Of a stretch of 13,047 bases of DNA, positions 1-7,154 are shown piece by piece; position 1 is the first letter of the stretch; each line of letters starts with the position of its first letter. Both the position numbers and the translations under genes were made by a program. The notes under the pieces are model-generated. The model was not told the DNA's origin. It was given only the letters and a program-made list of their open reading frames with translations, and ran no database searches. The stretch is from Actinomycetes bacterium (GTDB lineage Bacteria; Actinomycetota; Thermoleophilia; RBG-16-64-13): contig JAKAHF010000007.1 in the NCBI GenBank assembly GCA_021815245.1, positions 1 through 13,047 on the forward strand. Direction: 5' to 3'.

Positions 1-21
1 CTGTTTGAATGAGCGATGATC

Positions 22-70
22 GGGGAGGGCTGGCCCTCCCCGGCCCTCCCGGCGGCGAGCGCCGGGAGGG
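22..70 (-). terminator. Two adjacent GC-rich hairpins, possible terminator
   Basis: Two inverted repeats lie back to back. The first pairs GGGGAGGG (22-29) with CCCTCCCC (34-41) around a 4-nt loop. The second pairs CCCTCCCGGCG (44-54) with CGCCGGGAGGG (60-70) around a 5-nt loop, a perfect 11-bp stem. They follow the rubrerythrin/small-protein unit on the minus strand, where a terminator is expected. No clear T-run follows on either strand, so this would be a non-canonical terminator, a bidirectional one, or simply a stable GC palindrome. Confidence 0.4.
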
Positions 71-92
71 GCTTTGCCGGCCGCCCCGCGGC

Positions 93-176
93 CTACTCCG
101 GGGGCAGAGCCCTCATCGTCCAGGTGTAGACGATCACGATCTTGCTCTTCAGGCCCTCGGTGTTCTTGAAGCGCAT
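93..176 (-). CDS. Possible 27-residue small protein downstream of rubrerythrin
   Basis: An ATG at 176-174 is preceded by GGGAGG (187-182) at a 5-nt spacing, a better ribosome-binding site than many long genes here have. The reading frame starts 20 nt after the rubrerythrin stop and ends in TAG at 93-95. The product begins MRFKNTEGLKSK, continues with a hydrophobic/aromatic IVIVYTWT stretch and ends RALPPE. It is basic at the N-terminus and too short for a membrane helix. I do not recognise the family. It could be a real small protein co-transcribed with rubrerythrin, or a chance frame behind a purine-rich run. Confidence 0.4.
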   Translation of the reverse strand: MRFKNTEGLKSKIVIVYTWTMRALPPE

Positions 177-196
177 GCTTGCCTCCCTCTCGTGGC

Positions 197-769
197 TCAG
201 TAGGCCTCGACGAAGATCTCGTAGTACGCCTGGGGATGTTTGCAGGCCGGGCACACCTTGGGAGCGTCGGGTCCCTCGTGCACGTAGCCGCAGTTGATGC
301 ATTTCCACTGGACGGGCGCCGGACGCGAGAAGACCTGGTTGTTCTGCACGTTGGCGAGCAGCTTGCGGTAGCGCGCCTCGTGCTTGGCCTCGACCTTGGA
401 GATCTCGCGGAACGAGGTCGCGACATCCTTGAAGCCTTCCTGTTCGGCCACGTCGGCAAAGCCCGGGTAGAGCACGCCCCACTCCTCGGCTTCGCCTTCG
501 GCGGCGGCCAACAGACTCTCCTCCACGGTGCCGATCTTGCCCGCGGGGTACGTCGCGGTGATCTCGGCCGGACCGCCCTCGAGGTACTTAAAGAAGACCT
601 TGGCATGCTCCTTCTCGTTCTCGGCCGTCTCGAGGAAGATGGCTGAGATCTGCTCGAAGCCGGCCTTCTTGGCCTCGCTGGCGAAATAGGTGTAGCGGTT
701 GCGGGCCTGGCTCTCGCCGGCGAACGCCTTGAGTAGGTTCAGTTCGGTCTGGGTGCCTTTGATTCCCAT
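197..769 (-). CDS. rbr: Rubrerythrin
   Basis: This is a 190-residue cytosolic non-haem iron protein that reduces hydrogen peroxide in anaerobes, using electrons passed through rubredoxin-type proteins. The ferritin-like four-helix domain (about residues 5-140) carries the di-iron ligands: E19, E52 and H55 in an ENEKEH motif, E93, and E127 with H130 in an EAKHE motif. The C-terminal rubredoxin domain has C157-x2-C160 and C173-x2-C176. The length and domain order are those of the classical family. I chose the ATG at 769 because AAGGAG (784-779) lies 9 nt upstream. An in-frame GTG two codons earlier (775) would leave only 3 nt. It follows the flavin oxidoreductase gene on the same strand with a 111-bp gap, so it may have its own promoter. 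The role is firmly assigned; regulation is not known. Confidence 0.97.
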   Translation of the reverse strand: MGIKGTQTELNLLKAFAGESQARNRYTYFASEAKKAGFEQISAIFLETAENEKEHAKVFFKYLEGGPAEITATYPAGKIGTVEESLLAAAEGEAEEWGVLYPGFADVAEQEGFKDVATSFREISKVEAKHEARYRKLLANVQNNQVFSRPAPVQWKCINCGYVHEGPDAPKVCPACKHPQAYYEIFVEAY

Positions 770-785
770 TTGCACTTTCTCCTTG

Positions 786-799
786 TGACGTCGACGTCA
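786..799. promoter_or_regulatory. Perfect 14-bp palindrome upstream of rubrerythrin
   Basis: TGACGTCGACGTCA equals its own reverse complement. It ends 1 nt before the AAGGAG ribosome-binding site (784-779) of the rubrerythrin gene. The position fits an operator or a leader hairpin able to affect translation. It does not look like the A/T-rich PerR box I would expect for peroxide control. About one 14-bp palindrome is expected by chance in a window this size, so the position, not the palindrome alone, is the argument. Confidence 0.4.
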
Positions 800-812
800 G
801 ACGACGGAATGA

Positions 813-857
813 GGCTGCCTGCCCGGGGCTGTAGAGCGGAACCGGCTCTCGGCAGCC
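813..857 (-). terminator. Nested inverted repeat between oxidoreductase and rubrerythrin
   Basis: The outer arms GGCTGCC (813-819) and GGCAGCC (851-857) enclose inner arms AGAGC (833-837) and GCTCT (845-849) with a 7-nt loop. On the minus strand this follows the oxidoreductase stop by about 23 nt. There is no T-tract after it, so it may be a weak terminator, an attenuator or an mRNA-processing structure that separates expression of the two genes. Confidence 0.3.
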
Positions 858-880
858 TTCTGACGAAATGTTCGCACAAT

Positions 881-2056
881 CTACGGACAGAGACAGGCCA
901 CGCCGTCGGCGCTCATGGCGGCGACGCAACGATTGCAGTGGTCACAGTCGGACTCTTCGATCTCGGCCGCCCGCAGACGGTTGACGAAATCGGGATCGCG
1001 AATGAACGAACGGCCCATCTGCACGAAGGCGAAGCCCTCGTCCACAAGACTATCGAGGTGCTGCATCGAGAAGGCGCCTCCGATATACCCCACGGGAATG
1101 TGGACGGCATTGCGCACCTTCCGGGCCGCCTCCAGCAGAAAGAGCGGCTCGAAGTCGTAGCGCTGCACCATCATCCAGCCGAAACCCGCGAGGCCGATCT
1201 TGTAGAAGAAGCTCTTCTGCGCCCGCGCCATGTCGATCACCGGCCGCCCGCCGCGCAGCATGAAGAGAGGGGTCGCGGCCGTGAAGCCGCATGAAGGCAC
1301 GAGGGCCGTGGCGCCCGCGGTCTCGAAGACCCGGGCGACCTGCACCGCCTCGTCGAGCTCGAGACCGCCCGGCATGCCGTCGCGAAGATTCATCTTCACG
1401 AGCACCGGAAAGTCGGGCCCCAGGGCCGCGCGTACCCTACCGACCACCTGCGCCGCAAAACGGCAGCGTTTGTCGAGTGAGCCGCCATACGCGTCGGCTC
1501 TCCTGTTCGTCCAGGGCGAGAGGAACTGACTGAGCAGATAGCCGTGGCCGGCGTGGATCTCGACCGCGTCGAAGCCCGCCTCACGCGCCAGCAGCGCGGC
1601 GCCGACGAAGTCGCTCGTCTTCTCGGCGATGTCATCCTCGGTCATCCGGTTGCAGTACGACATGCGAAAGAGGCACAGCTTGCGCGAGGCGCCGAGCGGG
1701 CGGCGGCCGATGACCCGAGGGCTTGCGAAGAACCCGCAATGGCCTAGCTGGATCGACGCGGCGGCCCCCTCCCGGTGTACCGCTTGGGTGAAGTCGCGCA
1801 ACCCGGGGAGGATCTCAGGGCGCATCCACAACTCATGGCCGAAAGCCCTGCCGTCGTAGCTCACCGAACAGTACGACAAGGTCGTCATGCCCGCGCCTCC
1901 GGCCGCCACCCGGCGATGATGCTCGATGAGCTTGGGCGTGACCTGGCCCCCGGGACTCATGCCCTCGAAGCATCCCGCGCGCACCGCCCGATTGCGGATC
2001 GTCAGGCCGCCGAGAGTCAGGGGCGCGAAGAAGGGGCTGTCTGAGAGTCTGGTCAT
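881..2056 (-). CDS. Old Yellow Enzyme-family NADH:flavin oxidoreductase with C-terminal Fe-S motif
   Basis: This 391-residue protein is an FMN-binding TIM-barrel ene-reductase-type enzyme. Visible family signatures are the N-terminal PLTLGGLTIRNR, SIQLGHCG (residues 101-108), the active-site stretch H168-A-G-H171-GYLLSQFLSP followed by R-x-D-x-YGGS, and VQMGRSFIRDPDF near the C-terminus. The end of the protein has C371-x2-C374-x2-C377-x10-C388 plus C390. It resembles the 4Fe-4S motif of 2,4-dienoyl-CoA reductase and trimethylamine dehydrogenase relatives, which I recall as C-x2-C-x3-C-x11-C. The protein stops there, so the second FAD/NAD(P)H-binding half of those enzymes is absent and a separate electron donor may be needed. 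The start at 2056 has no good Shine-Dalgarno sequence; a TATGAT box lies 11 nt upstream, so the mRNA may have almost no leader. The substrate, probably an activated alkene or enoate, cannot be read from the sequence. Confidence 0.9.
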   Translation of the reverse strand: MTRLSDSPFFAPLTLGGLTIRNRAVRAGCFEGMSPGGQVTPKLIEHHRRVAAGGAGMTTLSYCSVSYDGRAFGHELWMRPEILPGLRDFTQAVHREGAAASIQLGHCGFFASPRVIGRRPLGASRKLCLFRMSYCNRMTEDDIAEKTSDFVGAALLAREAGFDAVEIHAGHGYLLSQFLSPWTNRRADAYGGSLDKRCRFAAQVVGRVRAALGPDFPVLVKMNLRDGMPGGLELDEAVQVARVFETAGATALVPSCGFTAATPLFMLRGGRPVIDMARAQKSFFYKIGLAGFGWMMVQRYDFEPLFLLEAARKVRNAVHIPVGYIGGAFSMQHLDSLVDEGFAFVQMGRSFIRDPDFVNRLRAAEIEESDCDHCNRCVAAMSADGVACLCP

Positions 2057-2067
2057 GCGCTCGGTTC

Positions 2068-2073
2068 ATCATA
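2068..2073 (-). promoter_or_regulatory. Possible -10 box of the flavin oxidoreductase gene
   Basis: On the minus strand TATGAT (2073-2068) matches the sigma-70-type -10 consensus in five of six bases. It ends 11 nt before the ATG at 2056, which would put transcription start about 4 nt from the start codon. No convincing -35 box is seen at 16-18 nt. The lack of a Shine-Dalgarno sequence fits a near-leaderless mRNA, which is common in actinobacteria. Confidence 0.35.
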
Positions 2074-2101
2074 CCCGGTGGCCGCGACCACGGGGTGTTT
2101 A

Positions 2102-2130
2102 TGGGCAACTTACGCGATAGCTGGAACAAT
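2102..2130 (+). promoter_or_regulatory. Weak candidate promoter of the CotH cluster
   Basis: TGGGCA (2102-2107) and AACAAT (2125-2130) each match four of six sigma-70-type consensus bases, with the ideal 17-nt spacing. They lie about 100 bp upstream of the CotH start and just before the 20-bp tandem repeat. Both boxes are weak, so this is only a candidate. Confidence 0.2.
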
Positions 2131-2140
2131 CGGAAGCGAG

Positions 2141-2180
2141 CCACCGAGGGGCCCTCGTAGCCATCGAGGGGCCCTCCTTG
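2141..2180. repeat. Two tandem 20-bp units with GAGGGGCCCTC palindromic core, possible operator
   Basis: Units 2141-2160 and 2161-2180 are identical at 17 of 20 positions, and each contains CGAGGGGCCCTC. In the first unit CGAGGG (2145-2150) and CCCTCG (2152-2157) form an odd-length palindrome. The pair lies in the 170-bp region between the divergent oxidoreductase and CotH genes, 47 bp before the CotH start. A related block, GGGGCCCCTCGTAG, recurs at 6010-6023 before the fourth-to-last gene of the cluster. Two direct palindromic units one to two helical turns apart are typical of a regulator binding site; the regulator is unknown. Confidence 0.5.
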
Positions 2181-2226
2181 TCGGCGAAAGTGAACTTGGC
2201 CGGCCAACGATCCAAAGGCGTCAAGC

Positions 2227-4110
2227 GTGCGCACCACCTGGGGATTTCGAACTGCGGCACTAGCGGGAGCGCTTCTCATCGCGGTTTGGTCGACTGCGGG
2301 CTGCACCACGAGTTCGGCCCCGGGCGGTGCCGTCGATGCCTCTGCCGGGGAGAGCGACACCCCCGACTACCAGGCGATCCTCGATCGTCGATACGACGCT
2401 CAGTTTCCTGACGACCGGGTGGTCACCGTCAGGTTGCTCATGGACAGCGACGACTGGAAAGAGATGCAGGCCAGCGTTCGCGCCAAGGAATACTACAAGG
2501 CCGACATCTGGATCGACGACCGGTTGATCCAGGATGTGGCGGTACGCACCAAAGGCAGCAGTTCGCTCATGGCCGCGGCCAACGCGGGCAAGTTCCGAGC
2601 CGGTCTCAAGGTCGACTTCAACTTCTTCAACCAGGCCCGCTCGTACGACGGCGTGAAGAAGCTGGTCTACAACAACGGCTTCAGCGATCCCACGCTTATG
2701 AAGGAGTTTCTCGGCTATGAACTGATGGCGCAGATGGGGGTGCCCACCCCTCGTGCCTGCTTCGCCGATCTCTGGGTGAACGACTCGCACCTCGGCGTGT
2801 ACACCCAGGTCGAAGCCGTCGATTCCACATTTGTGGCCGGTCATTTCGGTGATCCCAATGGCAACCTCTACAAGCCTGAGATCAACGCGGGCAAGCTGGG
2901 CTGGACTGAGGCCGACGTCCTCGCGCAGGCGGAGAAGACCGTTGTTTCTTCGACCACGACGACCAGCGAGGTGTTCAACGTCGGCGGCGGTTCTCTGGAT
3001 GACATCATCGAGAAGGCCGGCGACGAGGCCGACTGGATCCCCGGCAGACTCGATACCGGCGAAGGCCCCACTTCAACGACCCTACCGCGGGTCGGCGGGC
3101 TTCCGGCGGGCGGAGGCGGTTTCCCCGGCGGAGGCGGCTTCCCCGGTGGGCCGGGCGGGTTCATGGGTGGCAGCCAGGACCTTCTGGTATCGGTAGGCCT
3201 GAAAACCAACGAGGACAAGGTCGACTACTCCAGGCTGTACGATCTGCTCGAGGTGATCAACTCCGATCCGGCCGCCGTCACGGCGACCGAACTCGAACGG
3301 CTGCTCGACGTCGACGAGACACTTCGCTACCTCGCCGTTTCGGTAGCGCTGGTGCACCTCGACAACTACATCGGCATGGGTCACAACTACTACCTCTACG
3401 ACGATTCGGGCACCTTCTCGGTCATTCCTTGGGATTTGAACATGTGCTTCGGCGGGTTCGACTCGGGGCTGTCAGAAGACAAGATCTTCAACTTCTACAT
3501 CGATGAACCCACTTCCGCGGCGCTGTCCAACTACCCGTTGGTGCAACAACTCATGGATGAGCCGGTGTTCGTCGAGACCTATCACCGCTACCTGCAGCAG
3601 TTGATCGACGGCCCGTTCTCGCTCGCGCGCATGACCACTCGCATCAACCAGGTAGCCGATGTGATACGTCCCTATGTGAAGCAAGACAGCAACCTGCTCT
3701 TCTCATACGAGGCCTTCGAGCGAGGGCTGTCCAGCAGTCTGAACGACGCGTCCACCGCTCGGGGAGCCAACATGGGCGGCAGGTTCATCGGGCTCAGAAG
3801 CTTCGTGGCCGCGCGGACGGCTTCGATCAGCGCTCAGCTGGCGGGGTCCCGAGCCTCGAAGTCGACCGACGGCAGCGGCAATGGGGGGAGCCTCGGCATC
3901 GGCGGCTTCCCCGGCGGCCCACAGGGTCTGCCCGGCGCCGGCGTCAACCGGCCCGGCGGGCAGCAGGGCGCACAGCCGCCTCTCGATCGCCAAGGCGCGC
4001 AGCCTGGGGGCGCGATGCCGGGAGGCGCCGCGCCCGGAGCGGCTCAGCCTCCGACCACTACCACGACGGCCGCCCTTCAGCGCGTGATGCCGGCTGCGCT
4101 TCGGGTCTAG
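2227..4110 (+). CDS. CotH-family atypical kinase, secreted lipoprotein
   Basis: This 627-residue protein belongs to the CotH family, whose Bacillus member phosphorylates spore-coat proteins. It starts at GTG 2227 with AAAGG 8 nt upstream, giving a signal peptide that ends in a lipobox-like STAGC (Cys26; Thr at -3 is atypical), so it should sit outside the membrane. The kinase-like fold spans about residues 50-535. Recognisable parts are VRTKGSSSL, the SDPTLMKEFLGYELM segment, MGVPTPR, LGVYTQVEAVD, HLDNY (377-381), HNYYLYDD (386-393) and IPWDLN with D403, the likely metal-binding Asp. A Gly-rich insert with repeated GGGGFP (about 291-312) and a Pro/Gly/Thr tail (about 548-627) frame the second half. 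Thr runs occur near residue 240 and in the tail. The glycosyltransferase gene follows after 1 nt. Spore-coat function should not be assumed; a surface protein or polymer substrate is more likely here. Confidence 0.9.
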   Translation: MRTTWGFRTAALAGALLIAVWSTAGCTTSSAPGGAVDASAGESDTPDYQAILDRRYDAQFPDDRVVTVRLLMDSDDWKEMQASVRAKEYYKADIWIDDRLIQDVAVRTKGSSSLMAAANAGKFRAGLKVDFNFFNQARSYDGVKKLVYNNGFSDPTLMKEFLGYELMAQMGVPTPRACFADLWVNDSHLGVYTQVEAVDSTFVAGHFGDPNGNLYKPEINAGKLGWTEADVLAQAEKTVVSSTTTTSEVFNVGGGSLDDIIEKAGDEADWIPGRLDTGEGPTSTTLPRVGGLPAGGGGFPGGGGFPGGPGGFMGGSQDLLVSVGLKTNEDKVDYSRLYDLLEVINSDPAAVTATELERLLDVDETLRYLAVSVALVHLDNYIGMGHNYYLYDDSGTFSVIPWDLNMCFGGFDSGLSEDKIFNFYIDEPTSAALSNYPLVQQLMDEPVFVETYHRYLQQLIDGPFSLARMTTRINQVADVIRPYVKQDSNLLFSYEAFERGLSSSLNDASTARGANMGGRFIGLRSFVAARTASISAQLAGSRASKSTDGSGNGGSLGIGGFPGGPQGLPGAGVNRPGGQQGAQPPLDRQGAQPGGAMPGGAAPGAAQPPTTTTTAALQRVMPAALRV

Positions 4111-4111
4111 C

Positions 4112-5944
4112 ATGTCGTTCATCACTTCGTTGAGTCGCAAGCGGGAAACGAGGCCGTGGTGGGCGATCGCCGGCCTGGCCGCGATCGCCGCACTCAGTGC
4201 CGGTCTTTACCTCTGGTCGCTCTCGCGCAACGACATGGCAAACAGCTACTACGCCGCCGCGGTCAAGAGCGCGAGTCTCAGCTGGAAGGCCTTCCTGTTC
4301 GGCTCACTCGATCCCGGGTCGTTCATCACCATCGACAAACCGCCCGCCTCCATCTGGCTGATGGCTCTGTCGGCCCGTATCTTCGGTTTCTCGAGTTGGA
4401 GCATGCTCCTGCCTCAGGCTTTGGCCGGCGTAGCGTCGGTGCTCGTGCTCTACCGCCTCGTCCGGCGATGGGCCGGAGAGTGCGCGGCTCTGCTCGGGGC
4501 GCTCGCGTTCGCGTTGACGCCGGTCGCCGTGCTCATCTTCCGCTACAACAACCCCGATGCGCTGCTGACCCTCCTGCTCCTCTTGGCGACCTGGGGGCTC
4601 TGGGGAGCGCTCGAGACGGGCAAGTCGTGGAAGCTAGCGCTTGCCGGCGCGGCGCTCGGTCTCGCCTTCCTGACGAAGATGTTGATGGCCTTCCTGGTGG
4701 TGCCGTCGTTCTTGATCGTGTACCTGGCGTGCGGAAAGGGCCGGTTGGTGCGAAGGGTGGTTCAACTCGTCGCCCCCGTTGCGGCTATCGCGGTCGTCGC
4801 CGGATGGTGGCTCGCCCTCGTCAGCCTGTGGCCCGATGATGGGCGACCCTTCGTCGGCGGCACCACGGGCAACTCGTGGTTCGATCTCATCTTCGGTCGC
4901 ACCGGCGGATATGTCGGCGGCTCCAACCTCACCGGCCAGATGAGCGGCGATCCGGGCGTGCTCCGCATCTTCAACACCGCTCTCGGCGGCCAGATCTCCT
5001 GGCTGTTGCCTCTCGCCCTCGCCGGACTCGTAGCGGGTCTGTGGCAGACCAGGCGCGCCGGTCGCACCGGCAAGGGCCGGGCGGGCTACCTCCTCTGGGG
5101 TCTCTGGACCATCTCTATGATCGCCGTGTTCGGATTCGCGCAAGGCACGTTCCATTCGTACTACACGGTGGTGCTCGCGCCGAGCGTCGCGGCATTGGCG
5201 GGTGCGGGCGCTATCGAGCTCTGGCGCCTCAGCCACAGCCGGCGTCTCCTCTCGTGGATACTTCCCGCGGTGGTGGTGGGAAGCGCCGCTTGGTCGGCGG
5301 TCCTTCTCGGGCGGGTGTCGGACTACGCGCCTGGCCTCGCGATCGCGGTCATCGTTGCGGGAGTTCTGGGAGCCCTCGCCCTACTTGTCTCGAGTTTCTG
5401 GCGACCGCGCGGGCGGCGATCGTCTCACCTAGCGTCGCTTGCCATGGGTGCGGTGTGCGCCGTCTCGCTTCTGGCCGGTCCTTTCGCCTACGACCTCAGC
5501 ACGGTGACCAGATCGGTCACCGGCAACGCAGCGGCCGCGGGCCCAGGTATCGTCCGGCTTGCCGGCAGCTCGGCTACAGATGTCGATCAGGCGCTTCTCA
5601 CCTACCTGGAGGAGCATCGGGATGATGCCACCTACCTGGTGGCGGTGCAGACCTCGACCGCGTCGGTGCCCATCATCCTGGCTACGGGCCGGCCGGTCGT
5701 CACGATCGGTGGCTACAAGAGCCGCGATCCCTACCCCGAGGCCGCTCAACTGGCCACGCTCGTCTCTTCGGGGCAGCTCAGCTATGTGCTCCTGGCCGAC
5801 GAGGACATGTCGCTGTCGGAGGGCAGCGACCAAACCAAGGCGACATTGCAGGGCGTCGTCGATTGGGTGCTCGCTCACGGCACGGCGATCCCTGCTTCGG
5901 AGTACGGGGGCGGCGAGGAAGCCACGCTCTACCTCGTGCGCTGA
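4112..5944 (+). CDS. GT39-family membrane glycosyltransferase, YkcB-like
   Basis: This 610-residue protein has about ten to twelve hydrophobic helices and a soluble C-terminal domain (about 460-610). The first outer loop holds RNDMANSYYAAAVKS with the likely catalytic Asp41, then DPGSFITIDKPP (67-78). RYNNPDALL (144-152) follows. These are the signatures of the YkcB-like branch of the GT39/PMT/ArnT superfamily, which moves a sugar from a polyprenyl-phosphate donor to an acceptor on the outer face. The C-terminal ILATGRPVVTIGGYKSRDP region fits the YkcA/B-type C-terminal domain. No GT2-type polyprenyl-phosphate sugar synthase, the usual partner, is in the window. The start lies 1 nt after the CotH stop with no clear Shine-Dalgarno sequence, so translational coupling is likely. 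Sugar and acceptor are unknown; a mannosyl-type transfer is a guess. Confidence 0.9.
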   Translation: MSFITSLSRKRETRPWWAIAGLAAIAALSAGLYLWSLSRNDMANSYYAAAVKSASLSWKAFLFGSLDPGSFITIDKPPASIWLMALSARIFGFSSWSMLLPQALAGVASVLVLYRLVRRWAGECAALLGALAFALTPVAVLIFRYNNPDALLTLLLLLATWGLWGALETGKSWKLALAGAALGLAFLTKMLMAFLVVPSFLIVYLACGKGRLVRRVVQLVAPVAAIAVVAGWWLALVSLWPDDGRPFVGGTTGNSWFDLIFGRTGGYVGGSNLTGQMSGDPGVLRIFNTALGGQISWLLPLALAGLVAGLWQTRRAGRTGKGRAGYLLWGLWTISMIAVFGFAQGTFHSYYTVVLAPSVAALAGAGAIELWRLSHSRRLLSWILPAVVVGSAAWSAVLLGRVSDYAPGLAIAVIVAGVLGALALLVSSFWRPRGRRSSHLASLAMGAVCAVSLLAGPFAYDLSTVTRSVTGNAAAAGPGIVRLAGSSATDVDQALLTYLEEHRDDATYLVAVQTSTASVPIILATGRPVVTIGGYKSRDPYPEAAQLATLVSSGQLSYVLLADEDMSLSEGSDQTKATLQGVVDWVLAHGTAIPASEYGGGEEATLYLVR

Positions 5945-5958
5945 CGCGTCGCGCCGTA

Positions 5959-6023
5959 GGCGCGCACACGGCGGCATATCGAGGCGCGCCGACTTCACAC
6001 GGGCTTTATGGGGCCCCTCGTAG
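5959..6023. promoter_or_regulatory. Leader region with hairpin and GGGGCCCCTCGTAG block
   Basis: The 127-bp gap after the glycosyltransferase holds a GC hairpin, GGCGCGC (5959-5965) with GCGCGCC (5984-5990), and then GGGGCCCCTCGTAG (6010-6023), whose first eight bases are a palindrome. This block is nearly the same as GGGGCCCTCGTAG at 2148-2160 before the CotH gene. TTTATGGG (just before the block here; at 2098-2105 in the CotH leader) and CCAAAGGCG (6054-6062; 2212-2220) are also shared in the same order. The hairpin could attenuate read-through and the block could be an operator for a second transcript. No strong promoter boxes are visible. Confidence 0.4.
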
Positions 6024-6071
6024 TCTGGATGCACGAACGGCGCTATTCCCTACCCAAAGGCGAACCACGCG

Positions 6072-7154
6072 ATGAGAAGACGGAAGAATCGCAGGTACAT
6101 GGCGGTGGCCCTCGTGCTGCTTCTGGCGGCCGTCATGGGCGCGCTCATCGCCGGCGTGAACGGTGCGACCTCCGCTAGGGCGACCTCGGCGAGCGTGAGC
6201 ACCTCGAGTGCCGCCGCAGCGACCACGGCCGACGACTCGGCAGATCTCGACTACGAGGGCGCGGAGTACTCGGCCGGTGTCGTCGACATCGCTCTGGGTG
6301 ACGCCATCACCGTCTCAGGCAAGGGAGCGTCCGTCGACGGGACGACCGTGACCATCGAAGCCGCCGGTGTCTACTATCTGAGCGGCAGTCTCGATGACGG
6401 CCAGATCGTGATCGACGCGAAGGGCAAGGTATACCTCGAGTTCAACGGGGTCGACGTCACCAACAGCGGTGGCCCCGCCCTCTATGTCGCCGACGCAAAG
6501 AAGGTCACCCTCACGCTGGCCGAGGGCACGAGCAGCTCTCTCACCGACTCTTCGGCCAAGAGTGAATGCGACGCCGCTCTTTACACGAACGACACGCTGG
6601 TCATCAACGGCAAGGGCAGCTTGGCCGTCACGGGCAACTGCAACGAAGGCATCGCCGGCGACGACGACATCGTCATCAATGCGGGCACCTTGGTGATCAA
6701 GGCCGTCGATGACGGCATCAATGCCCACGACGAGATCACGATAACCGGCGGCAACGTGTACATCGTGGCCGGAGGCGACGGTCTCGACTCCAATGGCGGC
6801 ATATCCATAAGCGGTGGCAAGGTCATCGCGCTCGCCAGCGACATCGCGGGCGATGGAGGGCTCGACGCCGTTGGCGAGGTGACTATCACCGGCGGCACCG
6901 TGATCGCGGCGGGCAACAGCATCGCCCGGCCGTCGGGCGATTCGACCCAGGTATCGGTGTATGTCACCACCGGAGCGACTCAGGCCGCCCGCACGTCGGT
7001 GAGCGTGGTTCTCGATGGCGAAGAGATCCTCGCGTTCACTCCCGATCACGAGTATCAGAACCTGCTCATCAGCTCCGATGACCTGCTCGCAGGCACCATC
7101 TACGAGGTCTATATTGGTGCGAGCGACGTTCCGATTTCGGTGGAGGCGCTCTGA
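6072..7154 (+). CDS. Cthe_2159-type beta-helix carbohydrate-binding-domain protein, membrane-anchored
   Basis: This 360-residue protein starts with MRRRKNRR and one hydrophobic helix (about 11-30), either an uncleaved anchor or a signal peptide ending near the Ala-rich ARA, then a Ser/Thr/Ala-rich spacer to about residue 57. The rest consists of short rungs such as DDIVINAGTLVIKAVDDGINA and EVTITGGTVIAAG, typical of a right-handed parallel beta-helix of the Cthe_2159 (DUF4353) family. Family members bind pectic-type polysaccharide and Ca2+. Repeated Asp-Gly turns (DDGIN, GDGLD) could hold Ca2+. The last 70 residues (STQVSVY to IYEVYIG) match the same segment of the larger paralogue at the end of the cluster. 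The start has AAAGG 11 nt upstream. It overlaps the next gene by 1 nt. Binding or lyase activity here is unproven. Confidence 0.85.
   Translation: MRRRKNRRYMAVALVLLLAAVMGALIAGVNGATSARATSASVSTSSAAAATTADDSADLDYEGAEYSAGVVDIALGDAITVSGKGASVDGTTVTIEAAGVYYLSGSLDDGQIVIDAKGKVYLEFNGVDVTNSGGPALYVADAKKVTLTLAEGTSSSLTDSSAKSECDAALYTNDTLVINGKGSLAVTGNCNEGIAGDDDIVINAGTLVIKAVDDGINAHDEITITGGNVYIVAGGDGLDSNGGISISGGKVIALASDIAGDGGLDAVGEVTITGGTVIAAGNSIARPSGDSTQVSVYVTTGATQAARTSVSVVLDGEEILAFTPDHEYQNLLISSDDLLAGTIYEVYIGASDVPISVEAL

Noticed and set aside
770..1294. Plus-strand frame over the rubrerythrin leader and oxidoreductase end
   Set aside because: It is antisense to a confident gene and has no recognisable domain or ribosome-binding site.
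3100..3175. Gly-rich stretch in the CotH gene as a possible frameshift or assembly error
   Set aside because: The frame stays open and the conserved kinase motifs continue in the same frame on both sides; similar GGGFPGG inserts occur in the last gene of the cluster.
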